From Rhodospirillales bacterium (lineage in GTDB: Bacteria > Pseudomonadota > Alphaproteobacteria > Rhodospirillales > Magnetospirillaceae): a DNA stretch of 32,152 nucleotides. The translations under genes were made by a program, and so were the position numbers. The notes beneath the pieces are model-generated. The model did no database searches. It saw only the letters and a program-made list of their open reading frames with translations, and was not told the origin of the DNA. Position 1 is the stretch's first letter. The number at the start of each line of letters is the position of its first letter. The stretch covers positions 1 through 32,152 of the forward strand of contig JAATGN010000244.1 of the NCBI GenBank assembly GCA_015654615.1. The letters are read 5' to 3'. This document shows, piece after piece, positions 1 through 8,767 of the stretch.

Positions 1-3000
1 GGGAGATCAGCAGACGGGCGTCGGTGGCGTCCACCCCATAGTCCCAGACCGGCGTTCGCGGATCGATCGCCTCGGGAGGCACGTCGAGAAATTCGGCGAT
101 GACGCGATGCGCGGTCGATGCCGGACTCGCGGGCGGCAACGACGCCGGGGGCGGGGGCGGGGCGGCGTCGCGGCGAATCGCCGCGGCCAAGGCCTCGACC
201 GATGGATGGTCGAACAAGGCGCTGGCCCGCAGGGAAAGTCCGAAGACGGCATTGACCTGGCGGATCAGCTCGATGCCCGAAATGGAATCGATGCCGTAGT
301 CGCTGAAGGGCAGCCGTGGATCGATCTCGTTGCGAGGAATGCGCAGGACGCGCTCGATCAGATCCTGCAGGCGCTCCTCGAGCGGAGCCTCGGCCGCCGG
401 CCGGGCCTCCCGCGCCATCGCGCGCGGCCGCGGCGTTTCGACGGCGACCCGGTCCAATCCGTTGCTCGCCGCGACGACGACCTGCTGGTCGGCTTCGGCG
501 CCGGACAGGATGGCGGTCCGCCCGAAGCCATGTTTCGCAAGAAGGTCCCGCCAGGTCGCCGACGCCATGAGAGGCGCGTCCGGCAGGCGGTTCCCGGCAT
601 CCTCGAACAGCCACCAGCCGTCCAGCAGGCCGAAGGTCAAAGTGAGGAATTCGTCGGCGGCGACGATTTCGTTGACCACCAGCCAGCCGTTGCGCCGCAG
701 GAGACGCTTGGCGTTGGCCAGGGTCGCGTCGATGCGCCGCGTCGCGTGAAGGACGTTGGTGGCGAGGACCACGTCGCAGTCGCCGGGGACGAAACCCTGG
801 GCGGCCGGATCGCGCTCGATATTCAGCGTCGCAAATTCGGCAAACGGGAATCGCGCCGCCAACCGGGCGCGCCCCGATGCGATGAAAGCCGGCGAGATAT
901 CCGTGAAGACGTATCGCACCGGCCCCAGCCCGGCCAGCGCTTCGAGCACGCCAAGGCTGGTGCTGCCCGTGCCCGCGCCGATTTCCAGCACGGTGAGGGG
1001 GCGGCCGGCTTGGGGCGGCGCCGCCGCGGCCGCTTGCCGGATCACCGCGGCGACCTCGTCGTTGCAGCGATCGGCCAGCGCATTGCCGCGATAGAACGCC
1101 TCGACGAGCGCGGAGCTTCCGTCCGGGAACATGACGTCGGTGGCCGCCCTTCGCCCGGCCAGGATGTCGGGAAGGGCGTCCAGGCAGATTTCGAGCAGCC
1201 GGACCTGGCCGGCATAGCCGGGATGGTCCGCCGCGAGATCTTCGGCGGCGAGAATCGGCAGCGGCGTCGGCAGCGCGACGGACTGGCCCTCGAACGCGAT
1301 CGCCCCCATGCGATCGAGAATGCGAAGAAGCGCCGCGAACAGGCGGTGATGGCGCGGCGCGATGCCGAGCCGGTCGCGCAAGGCGTCCGAGGCGCCCCGC
1401 CAAGGCGCCTCGGGCCAGGGCAGCCGCGCCAAGGCGGCGGCCAGCCGGGCGCGGCCGAACCTTTGCGCCGCCTGCCGCCATCGCGCCCGGTCCTGGAAAT
1501 CGAGCGGGGGCAGATCGAGCCGCACCGTCTCCGGCGCCGGCAGCGAAGACGGGGGAAAACCGCGCCACGCCGTTCCAAGATCGTCCAGCCGCGCGCTCAG
1601 GTCCGCGTCCATGCGCATGGCGGCGATTTGAGGCAGCGGCCAATCGAGCAGGCGCGTCAAGGCCTCGATGCCGTCGGCCGGCTGGATCGAGAGCAGGCCC
1701 TGGCGCGCCAGGCGCTTCTCGTTCACCGCGTCGGCGACGATGCCGGTCGTGCCCCAATAGCCCCAATTGATCGAGCGGACCGGCAGGCCGAGATGACGGG
1801 CCAGGGCGTCCTCGAAGGCGCAGCCCGCCGCGTAGTTGGCCTGGCCGGCAAATCCGAGGAAGGACATGCCGGAGGAAAAGAAGGCGATGAAATCGGGCGG
1901 ATCCCCGGCCAGCGCCCGGCAGAGATGGTCGGCGCCCTTGACCTTGACGTCGAACGCCGCCCGGAAGGCCTCGTCGCTCATACGGTCGGCCAGGCGGTCC
2001 TCGAGGCGGATCGCCGAATGAACGGCGCCGTCGACGCGCCCCCAGGCCGCCCGCGCGGCGTCGATCGCCGCGGCCAGGGCCGCCTGGTCGGTCGCCTCGG
2101 CCCGAAAATAGCGCGCCTCGCCGCCCATCGCCCGGATAGCGGCCAGCCCGTCGCGGATCGCGTCGTCCTCTTCGCGGCTGCCGATCCAGCTCAGCCGCGC
2201 CCGATGGCGCGCCGCCAGATGCGCGCTGAAGACCCGCCCCAATCCGCCGGCGCCGCCCAGAATCAGATAATGGCCGCCGTCGCGGAAAGGCGGTTGCCCG
2301 GCGGGCGGCAGATCCAGCCGCCGCAGCACCCGCTTCCAGCGCCGCCCTTCGCGCAGCATGATTTCGTCGCCCTGCAGCGCCGGCGGCTCGGCGAGAATGG
2401 CCTCGACCAGGCCCGGCTCGCCGGACAGGTCGAGACAGGACACCGCCCAATCGCGCCGCTCCTTCGCCAGCACCTTGACCAGGCCATGCACCGCGGCCCC
2501 GGCCGGCTGAAGCGATCCTCCGCCGAGGGAATGCACGTCGCGGGTCACCGCGACCAGGCGCAGTTTTTGTCCTGGCGCCGTCCGTTCCGACAGGAGGCGA
2601 ACCCAGCGCAGCAGATCGAAGACGCCTTGCCCGAAAGGATCGCCCGGGGCCAGGGCACCGAGATGAAAGACGGCGTCGAACGAACCGGCCGCCGTTTCGC
2701 CCGGCCGGATCAGCACCGCGTCCCGCAGGCGGGCGGCAAGCTCCGACGCCAAGGGATCGTCGCCCACTACCAGGCTTCGCCCGGCCGGCGGCGCCGCCCA
2801 TCCATCGTCGGCGGGCACCCATTCGGGCACCCGGAGGAAGCCGTTCAGCGGATCGGCCTTGGCGGCGATGGCGATACCGTCGAGCCGCGCGAAGGGCCGG
2901 CCGTCATCGTCGGCCAGATCGACGTCGACGCCGCCGTCCTCGGTCCGGCGCGCCGCCAGCCAACCCGTGTCCGGGGCCACGTGGCCGAGGCAATAGGCCG

Positions 3001-6000
3001 AGGCGACGGCGCGCGGCACCGGAATGGCCGGGGACGGGTCGAGAAGCACCGCCGCCTGCATCGCCGCGTCGAGCCAGACCGTGCGGCGATCTTCCGCCGG
3101 GCACTGCGGCGGAAGGACGAGACGCGCCGTCAGGCGTCCCGCGCCGAGCTTCGCCCACTCCAGCACCCGATAGGCCGGACCGTAATCCAGGCCCCGCTCC
3201 CGCAAGCGCGCATAGAGCGCCGCGCCGCCCTCGGCGTCGCTTTCGTCGCGATCGATCGCCGGAGGATCCAGCTTGGGCGCCGTTCCCGGAGCGGCGCGAC
3301 AGGATTCGGACCCGTCGCCGGCCAGCAGGACGCTCGCCCCGTCGGCCGCTTGCCGCAGCCTCGCCTGCCCGCCCGCCTCGATCGGGCTCGACCAGGTCAC
3401 GGCGCGCAGCGGCTGCCCGGCCAGCATCGCCAGGAAGGCGGCGGCCGGCAGGACCGGGCGTCCGCCGACGCGGTGATGGGCCAGCAAGGGGCGCCCGCCG
3501 TCCAGATCGATCGACCGTTCCTCCGGGCCGCTCGGAACGTCCTCGGCGAAAGGATAGGTCGGCGCCGGAATGCGGCGGAAGGCTTCGGCCGGATAGAGCC
3601 GCGACCAATCGACATCCGCGCCCTCGCGCCAGGCGCGGACCAGATCGGCCGCCTCGCCTTCCTCCATCGGCGCCGGCCGGCCGTCGAGGATGCCGCGCAG
3701 TTGCCCGGCGAGGTCCGTCCTGTCGGCGGCGACCACGGCCATGCGACATCGGAACGCCGCGCGGCCGATCCGCATCGTATGGGCCAGGTCGGCCAGCGCC
3801 GCGTCCCGGCCCGGCCCTTCGAGCCAGTCGAGAAGCCGCGCCGCATAGGCGCGCAACCGCTCGGGCGTGCGCGCCGAGAGAACGATCGCCTGGGGCAGAT
3901 CGCGGGCGGGATGCATGAGGGCGGGACGGAGCGGCGCCTCCTCGATGACGAGATGCGCATTCGATCCGCCGGAGCCGAAGGAGCTGAGGCCGGCGCGCCG
4001 GATCCCGGCGTCCCGCCGCCAGGGCGCGCCGGCCCGCGGCAGGTAGAACGGGGTGGCGGCGAAGTCGATGGCCGGGTTCGGCGGATCGGCATTGATCGCC
4101 GGGGCGATGGCCTCATGCCGAAGCTGCAGCAGCACGCGCGCCAATCCGGCGATGCCGGCCGCCGAGATCAGATGGCCGATGTTGGCCTTGACCGATGCCA
4201 CCGCGCAAAAGCCGCGATCCCCGGTGTCCTTGGCGAACGCCTGGGTCAATCCGGATATTTCGATCGGATCGCCCAGGCGCGTGCCGGTACCGTGGGCTTC
4301 CACATAGGAAATCGAGCGTGCCGACACGCCGGCCTGGTCGAGCGCGGCACGCACCAGCGCCGCCTGGGCTTTCGGATCGGGCACCGTATAGCCGCCGGTC
4401 CTGCCGCCGGAATTGATCGCGCTGCCGAGAATGACGCCATGGATGGGGTCGCCGGCGGCCAGGGCATCGTCGAGCCTTTTCAGCACGATCGCCGCAGCGC
4501 CCTCGCCGAGAACGAAGCCGCCGGCCGCATCGCCGAAGGGATGGCAATGCGGCCCGTGCGCCAGCATGCCTTTGTCGGAAAATTGCAGGAAGCGGTTGGA
4601 ATGCTGGGTCAGGTCGACGCCGCCGGCGATCGCCAGGTCGAAATCCCCGGCCAGCAGGCCGCGCGCCGCCAGGTGAATGGCGGTCAGGGACGACGAACAG
4701 GCCGTGTCGACGGTCATGCTCGGTCCGTGCAGATCGAAGGCATAGGAGATGCGGTTGGCGATGTCGGAGGAATCGGCGTCGACCGCGTCCTCGTTGCGAA
4801 GCGCGAAAGTATCGGTGCCGGCGCCGACGAAGACGCCCGAGTTGCGCGGCAGATCCTCCTTGCGGTAACCGGCGTCCTCCACGGCGGCCCAGGCCACCTG
4901 CAGGAACAGCCGCTGCTGCGGATCCATGCGGGCGGCGGCGCCCGGCGTCAGATTGAAGAACAGCGGATCGAACCGGTCGATCCCGTCGAGGAAGCAGCCC
5001 CATTTGGAACAGGCGCGGCGCCGGCCGTCCTCCGCGTCGTAATAAGCCTCCCAGTCCCAGCGCTCGCGCGGAATTTCCCGCACCGCCTCATCGCCGGCGC
5101 AAAGCAGGCTCCACAACGCTTCCGGATCGGCCGCCGCGGGAAATCGGCCGTGAAATCCGACGATGGCGACCGCCGGCGCGCCCTGGCGCCGCGGGGCGGC
5201 GCGCGGCGGCGCGGTGTCCGCGGGCGCCTCTCGGCTCAAATGGCTGGCCAGGCGCCCGACGCTGTCGAATTGGAACAACAGGGTCGCCGGCAGCTTGCGC
5301 CCGGTCCAACCGGACAATCGCTGGACCAGTTCCATGTTGAGGAAGGAATCCAGTCCGAGCGTCTCGACGAAGCGCGCCTCGGGCGTAACGTCCTCGATGG
5401 GGCAGCCGACGACCTCGGCGATGATGCGGCGCAGATCGTTCGATTTCGTTTCCGGCATCCGCGGCGCTTCCGGCTCCAGCCACGCCGTGCGGGGAATGCC
5501 CACGCGGCGGAAGCTCCCTTCGGGGAAACAGACGCGCCAATCCACCGGGACGCCGCTCGACCACGCGCCCAGCAACCGCTCGATCAGCGGCGCGCCGTCG
5601 CCTTCCACCCGGACCGACCCATCATCGGCAAGCGGCGGCGCCCGCAAGCAGGCATCCAGCCACTCGGCGCGATCATCCCATTCATCCTGCGGCTCGCGCG
5701 TCAGCAGCCTTACGACCTCGTCGGCGCCGGCCTTTGGACGCAAGGCCGCGTGCAGGCGCGCCAGCGGGGTGCCGCCGTCGAACGGCAGGCCGAGGCGGCG
5801 GCAAAACGCCGCATGGGCGTCGAAGAGCGCGAAATCGACGGCCAGTCTCAAGCGTGGCGGGCCGGTTTCCCCGTCCCAGGGCGCCCCGGCCAGACCGGCG
5901 GCGGCCAAGGGGAGGCGCCATTCGGCGAGGCTGTCGCGGAAATCCGCGTCATCCACCGGATAGGTCGCGGCCGGCCGATCCCGCAGAGCGGCCTCGATCA

Positions 6001-7717
6001 GAGCCGGCACCGCGCCGCCGATGACGCATCGGCTGAGCGGATCGAACAGCGGCAGCCGCGGCGGCGACAGGCGGACTCGGCCGGCGGCGTCTCCGGCCGC
6101 GCAGCGATCGGCGGTTTCCGCATCGATCATGCCGGCCGCGAGCAAGGCAGGCCACGCCCCCTCCCGCTGGAAGGCGATTGCCGCCGGCTGGCCCAGCGCC
6201 TGCATCAACGCCGCCGCCTCGGCCACCCGCCGGGACGGCGAGTCCGAACCCGGCGACCAGAGGAGGCTCCAACTCGCCATCGATCTCTGCGGCTGGGCCG
6301 GCCGGTCCAGCGCCTCCAGCATGTCGCGCGCCGAAGCGACGACAGCGCCGAAGCGGTGGCGGCGGGCGACGCGCCCGGTGGCGGCCGTGGCGCAGGCGTC
6401 GCGCCAGATGTCCGGAGCGGCGCCGGCCAGGAAACGGCGCCAATCGTTCTTCAGGTGCTCCAGCCCGGCGGGATGATCGGCCGACAGGACGAAAGGCAGC
6501 GGCGCGGCGACCGGCAGGGACTCCGCGGACGGGGGAGCCCGCTCCAGCACCATATGCGCGACGACGCCGCCCAGCCCGAAGCAATTGACGCCGATTCGTC
6601 CGGCCAGGGGTTCGGCCTCGGCAGGAATGCGGAACGGCGTCTGGTCGAGACCCAGGCGCGGATTGAGGCGCTCGACTCCGATCTGCGGCGGAATGAGGCC
6701 ATGCTCGAGCATCAGCACCGCCTTGACCAGGCCGGCCATGCCGGCGGCGCCTTCGAGATGGCCGATGTTGGCTTTCACCGATCCCACCGCGCAGCCGGGA
6801 TGTCCCGCGAAGGCCTGGGCCAGCGCCCGCACCTCCACCGGATCGCCGCGCTGGGTGCCCGGCGCATGGGCTTCCACGAACGCCACGCTGTCCGGCGAAA
6901 CGTCCGCGTCGCGATAGGCGGCGAGGATCGTCCGCCTTTGCGCGTCGAGATCGGGTGCCATGATCGAGGCCGAACGGCCGCAATGGCCGACCGCCGTGCC
7001 GCGGAGCACGGCGCGGATCCGCGCGCCGTCGTCCCGATCGGCAGGCTGGAGCACGATGGCCGCGACGCCTTCGCCGGCGGCGAAACCATCCGCCGCGCTA
7101 TCGAACGGGCGGCAGCGGCCGGACGAACTGACGAGGCCGGCTCGGCGCAGGGAGGTTTCGCGCCCGCTGCCCGCATGCAGATTGACCGAGGCGACGATGG
7201 CATAATCGCAGTCCCCGGAGCGCAGTGCCCGCATCGCCTGATGCAGCGCGACCGCCGCCGAGGCGTGCGCCGCGTCGATCGTGACGCTCTCGCCCGTCAA
7301 TCCCAGCACGAAGGAGAGCCGGTTGGCGAGCATGAAGTCCGCGTCGCCGAGAAAAGCGAAGCCGGCATCGGCATCGGTCGCCGCCTCCGCGATCGCGGCC
7401 GGCGCCGGTCCCGCCATCGCCCCGACGAAAAGCGACGTGCGGCCGGCGCGAAAGCGATCGGGACTGAACCCCGTATCCTCGATCGCCGCCCAGACGCCTT
7501 GGAGCAACAGGCGCTGACGAGGCTCCATGTGCGCCGCCTCGCGCTGGGACAGACTGAAAAAAGCCGGGTCGAACCGCGCCGCCGCGAGGTCGCCGCAGAG
7601 GGACTCCACGCGGCGCCCCGCCAGGATGAGGTCCCAGAAAGCCTCCGCATCGGCGATCGCGGCCGAATGGACCGACAAGCCGATAATGGCCATTGGAGAT
7701 GGAACGCGCATCGTCAT
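1..7717 (-). CDS. Large modular polyketide synthase, trans-AT type (3' end beyond window)
   Basis: The frame stays open for 2,572 codons from ATG 7717 and runs off the left edge; an in-frame TAA at 7753-7751 limits the start. Approximate domains: KS1 9-395 with the active-site Cys replaced by His151 (IDAAHASAA) but VEAHAPGT and VKANIGHL kept; a poorly conserved interval 395-750; ACP1 755-825 (GLDSF, Ser791); KS2 846-1258 (DTACSSS, Cys1007; VEAHGTGT; VKANIGHL); DH 1395-1625 (HRVGGRPVLP and DAAMQ); KR 1635-2015 (GGAGGLG, FFSSGMS, YAAGC, INWGYWG); C-methyltransferase 2110-2400 (LEIGAGTG); ACP2 2445-2515 (GIDSISG, Ser2478); a Pro-rich linker; and the start of another carrier with Ala2564 at the usual Ser. 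No GHSxG acyltransferase motif is seen, and KR before methyltransferase is the trans-AT order. The fused module would condense, reduce, dehydrate and C-methylate a polyketide chain in the cytoplasm. The product is unknown. Confidence 0.93.
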   Translation of the reverse strand, partial: MTMRVPSPMAIIGLSVHSAAIADAEAFWDLILAGRRVESLCGDLAAARFDPAFFSLSQREAAHMEPRQRLLLQGVWAAIEDTGFSPDRFRAGRTSLFVGAMAGPAPAAIAEAATDADAGFAFLGDADFMLANRLSFVLGLTGESVTIDAAHASAAVALHQAMRALRSGDCDYAIVASVNLHAGSGRETSLRRAGLVSSSGRCRPFDSAADGFAAGEGVAAIVLQPADRDDGARIRAVLRGTAVGHCGRSASIMAPDLDAQRRTILAAYRDADVSPDSVAFVEAHAPGTQRGDPVEVRALAQAFAGHPGCAVGSVKANIGHLEGAAGMAGLVKAVLMLEHGLIPPQIGVERLNPRLGLDQTPFRIPAEAEPLAGRIGVNCFGLGGVVAHMVLERAPPSAESLPVAAPLPFVLSADHPAGLEHLKNDWRRFLAGAAPDIWRDACATAATGRVARRHRFGAVVASARDMLEALDRPAQPQRSMASWSLLWSPGSDSPSRRVAEAAALMQALGQPAAIAFQREGAWPALLAAGMIDAETADRCAAGDAAGRVRLSPPRLPLFDPLSRCVIGGAVPALIEAALRDRPAATYPVDDADFRDSLAEWRLPLAAAGLAGAPWDGETGPPRLRLAVDFALFDAHAAFCRRLGLPFDGGTPLARLHAALRPKAGADEVVRLLTREPQDEWDDRAEWLDACLRAPPLADDGSVRVEGDGAPLIERLLGAWSSGVPVDWRVCFPEGSFRRVGIPRTAWLEPEAPRMPETKSNDLRRIIAEVVGCPIEDVTPEARFVETLGLDSFLNMELVQRLSGWTGRKLPATLLFQFDSVGRLASHLSREAPADTAPPRAAPRRQGAPAVAIVGFHGRFPAAADPEALWSLLCAGDEAVREIPRERWDWEAYYDAEDGRRRACSKWGCFLDGIDRFDPLFFNLTPGAAARMDPQQRLFLQVAWAAVEDAGYRKEDLPRNSGVFVGAGTDTFALRNEDAVDADSSDIANRISYAFDLHGPSMTVDTACSSSLTAIHLAARGLLAGDFDLAIAGGVDLTQHSNRFLQFSDKGMLAHGPHCHPFGDAAGGFVLGEGAAAIVLKRLDDALAAGDPIHGVILGSAINSGGRTGGYTVPDPKAQAALVRAALDQAGVSARSISYVEAHGTGTRLGDPIEISGLTQAFAKDTGDRGFCAVASVKANIGHLISAAGIAGLARVLLQLRHEAIAPAINADPPNPAIDFAATPFYLPRAGAPWRRDAGIRRAGLSSFGSGGSNAHLVIEEAPLRPALMHPARDLPQAIVLSARTPERLRAYAARLLDWLEGPGRDAALADLAHTMRIGRAAFRCRMAVVAADRTDLAGQLRGILDGRPAPMEEGEAADLVRAWREGADVDWSRLYPAEAFRRIPAPTYPFAEDVPSGPEERSIDLDGGRPLLAHHRVGGRPVLPAAAFLAMLAGQPLRAVTWSSPIEAGGQARLRQAADGASVLLAGDGSESCRAAPGTAPKLDPPAIDRDESDAEGGAALYARLRERGLDYGPAYRVLEWAKLGAGRLTARLVLPPQCPAEDRRTVWLDAAMQAAVLLDPSPAIPVPRAVASAYCLGHVAPDTGWLAARRTEDGGVDVDLADDDGRPFARLDGIAIAAKADPLNGFLRVPEWVPADDGWAAPPAGRSLVVGDDPLASELAARLRDAVLIRPGETAAGSFDAVFHLGALAPGDPFGQGVFDLLRWVRLLSERTAPGQKLRLVAVTRDVHSLGGGSLQPAGAAVHGLVKVLAKERRDWAVSCLDLSGEPGLVEAILAEPPALQGDEIMLREGRRWKRVLRRLDLPPAGQPPFRDGGHYLILGGAGGLGRVFSAHLAARHRARLSWIGSREEDDAIRDGLAAIRAMGGEARYFRAEATDQAALAAAIDAARAAWGRVDGAVHSAIRLEDRLADRMSDEAFRAAFDVKVKGADHLCRALAGDPPDFIAFFSSGMSFLGFAGQANYAAGCAFEDALARHLGLPVRSINWGYWGTTGIVADAVNEKRLARQGLLSIQPADGIEALTRLLDWPLPQIAAMRMDADLSARLDDLGTAWRGFPPSSLPAPETVRLDLPPLDFQDRARWRQAAQRFGRARLAAALARLPWPEAPWRGASDALRDRLGIAPRHHRLFAALLRILDRMGAIAFEGQSVALPTPLPILAAEDLAADHPGYAGQVRLLEICLDALPDILAGRRAATDVMFPDGSSALVEAFYRGNALADRCNDEVAAVIRQAAAAAPPQAGRPLTVLEIGAGTGSTSLGVLEALAGLGPVRYVFTDISPAFIASGRARLAARFPFAEFATLNIERDPAAQGFVPGDCDVVLATNVLHATRRIDATLANAKRLLRRNGWLVVNEIVAADEFLTLTFGLLDGWWLFEDAGNRLPDAPLMASATWRDLLAKHGFGRTAILSGAEADQQVVVAASNGLDRVAVETPRPRAMAREARPAAEAPLEERLQDLIERVLRIPRNEIDPRLPFSDYGIDSISGIELIRQVNAVFGLSLRASALFDHPSVEALAAAIRRDAAPPPPPASLPPASPASTAHRVIAEFLDVPPEAIDPRTPVWDYGVDATDARLLIS

Positions 7718-7879
7718 CGGGTCGATTCCATCGGTCCGATCAGCGATCAATTATTTACGACCGCAAGCTTTCGAGCAGATTCCATGGACATGTCATATCC
7801 TGTACCCCGGCGGACGTGGCATGATGGGCGATATCTGAGTGAAAAACTCAGCTATGATCTCTGGGAGACGCCCCACCCT

Positions 7880-7954
7880 TCAGGACCCCGGAGCAGGAAA
7901 AGCGACGGCCGACGGCAGCGAATACAACGGACTTCTGCGTGAACGATCGCTCAT
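7880..7954 (-). CDS. Possible 24-residue leader peptide upstream of the PKS
   Basis: ATG 7954 is preceded by a strong Shine-Dalgarno (GGAGGAA, 5-6 bases away) and the frame runs 24 sense codons to TGA at 7882-7880, about 160 bases before the PKS start. The peptide begins MSDRSRRSPLYS and is rich in Arg, Ser and Pro. It resembles no family I know. A ribosome-binding site stronger than that of the PKS itself suggests it may be translated, for example as a regulatory leader. It could also be chance. Confidence 0.3.
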   Translation of the reverse strand: MSDRSRRSPLYSLPSAVAFPAPGS

Positions 7955-8347
7955 ACGTTCCTCCAGAGCGCAGATTCGAGCATCGAACCAAATCTACTTC
8001 AAGAAGAAGCATAACATAAAATTTCAATCAACAAGATATTTTTGAAGCGGAATCAGGCGGCGATTGCGCCTGTCCGCGCACGGAGCGTCTTCGTCAAAAA
8101 TACCGGACGCTCGTTCCGCCACAATACGGAAACACTAGGTTTTTCAATGGACTGGAACCATCGGGAGTCAGGCGGCGGTCTGCTCCATATCCAGCCCGTC
8201 GGCCCCCGCCAGGACCGCCGAAAGCAATCCCGGCCCGGTGCTCCCCGCGTCCGATGCCGCACCCGATTGCCGCCCGCGGACAGGCTTAAGCCCAAGCGGC
8301 GTCTGAGCCGGCGCGATGAGCGGAGCGGAGGCGTCGTATCGAAGCTC

Positions 8348-8382
8348 AAGGACTTGGAGCGACGATGTCGCACCAAGTCCTT
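8348..8382. repeat. Long near-perfect hairpin
   Basis: A 10-base arm AAGGACTTGG pairs with CCAAGTCCTT. After one A-A mismatch, GCGAC pairs with GTCGC around a 3-base loop. It shares its last three bases (8380-8382) with the next hairpin, so the two structures cannot both form completely in one transcript. Confidence 0.6.
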
Positions 8383-8407
8383 AGCCCCGCCGGTTGGCGG
8401 GGCTAAG
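8380..8407. terminator. 12-bp perfect stem downstream of tRNA-Gln
   Basis: CTTAGCCCCGCC and GGCGGGGCTAAG form a 12-bp stem with a 4-base loop, 24 bases past the 3' end of the minus-strand tRNA. It is well placed to end the tRNA transcript or to protect its 3' trailer. On the minus strand no U-run follows the stem. On the plus strand TTTT occurs at 8415-8418. Calling it an intrinsic terminator is therefore tentative. Confidence 0.4.
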
Positions 8408-8431
8408 GGGTCGGTTTTCACTCTTATGGAT

Positions 8432-8505
8432 TGGCTGGGGGACGTGGATTCGAACCACGGTAAGCAGAGTCAGAGTCTGCTGTCCTACCGCTAGACGATC
8501 CCCCA
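8432..8505 (-). tRNA. tRNA-Gln (anticodon CTG)
   Basis: Read on the minus strand, the gene starts TGGGGGATCG at 8505 and ends TCCCCCAGCCA at 8432. It has a matched acceptor stem, discriminator G and encoded CCA. The T-loop GTTCGAATC is intact. The anticodon stem GCAGA/TCTGC closes the loop CTCTGAC, giving anticodon CTG, which reads the CAG glutamine codon. The TGGGGG start is typical of bacterial tRNA-Gln. Its 3' end points toward the PKS gene. Confidence 0.96.
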
Positions 8506-8522
8506 TCAGCGATGCGCTGGCG

Positions 8523-8551
8523 TGTCTAATCCGTTTGGGCCAAGCTGTCAA
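8523..8551 (-). promoter_or_regulatory. Sigma-70-type promoter of tRNA-Gln
   Basis: On the minus strand a perfect -35 TTGACA (8551-8546), a 17-base spacer and a -10 TAGACA (8528-8523) lie 18 bases before the tRNA 5' end at 8505. This is the best promoter match in the window. Confidence 0.8.
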
Positions 8552-8767
8552 CCATGCTCGTCGGAACGCGACCGCCACTCCGCACCAAGGCGGAAGGCGG
8601 ATCTTCTATCATACCCCGGCGGCGACATCCAGACTGTTCGATCGCGAAACACCGGTGCCTTCGGGAAGTCCGCCGCGATGATGAGGGGCTTTCGGTGGCC
8701 TCGCGTCTCCGCTACGATCAGCCGGTCAAGCCCGCCCGTTTCGCGGGGCGACCAAGGAGTTGAAATA

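Larger units (their letters stand above)
7718..8431. other. Leader and intergenic region between the PKS gene and tRNA-Gln
   Basis: About 710 bases without a convincing gene. The part nearest the PKS (7740-8060) is markedly AT-rich for this genome and is the likely PKS promoter region. A weak -10-like TATGCT lies in the stretch near 8010-8020 on the minus strand, but no good -35 is paired with it. A small stem (CTGAGT/ACTCAG) lies at 7835-7851. The part nearest the tRNA (8060-8430) is GC-rich and strongly structured. A minus-strand frame is open from 8380 to 8168 with plausible-looking amino acids but has no usable start codon, so it is either repeat DNA or the remnant of a gene end. Confidence 0.5.

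Noticed and set aside
107..7942. A 2,611-codon plus-strand open frame opposite the PKS
   Set aside because: It is in exact codon register with the PKS on the other strand. In GC-rich genes that lack TTA, CTA and TCA codons the opposite register stays open by composition. Its translation is Arg/Gly/Gln-rich with no domain, while the minus strand carries complete KS, ACP, DH, KR and MT motifs.
8168..8380. A 70-codon minus-strand open frame next to tRNA-Gln with plausible amino acids
   Set aside because: It has no ATG, GTG or ribosome site near its 5' end and starts inside the hairpins. It is best seen as repeat DNA or a gene-end remnant.
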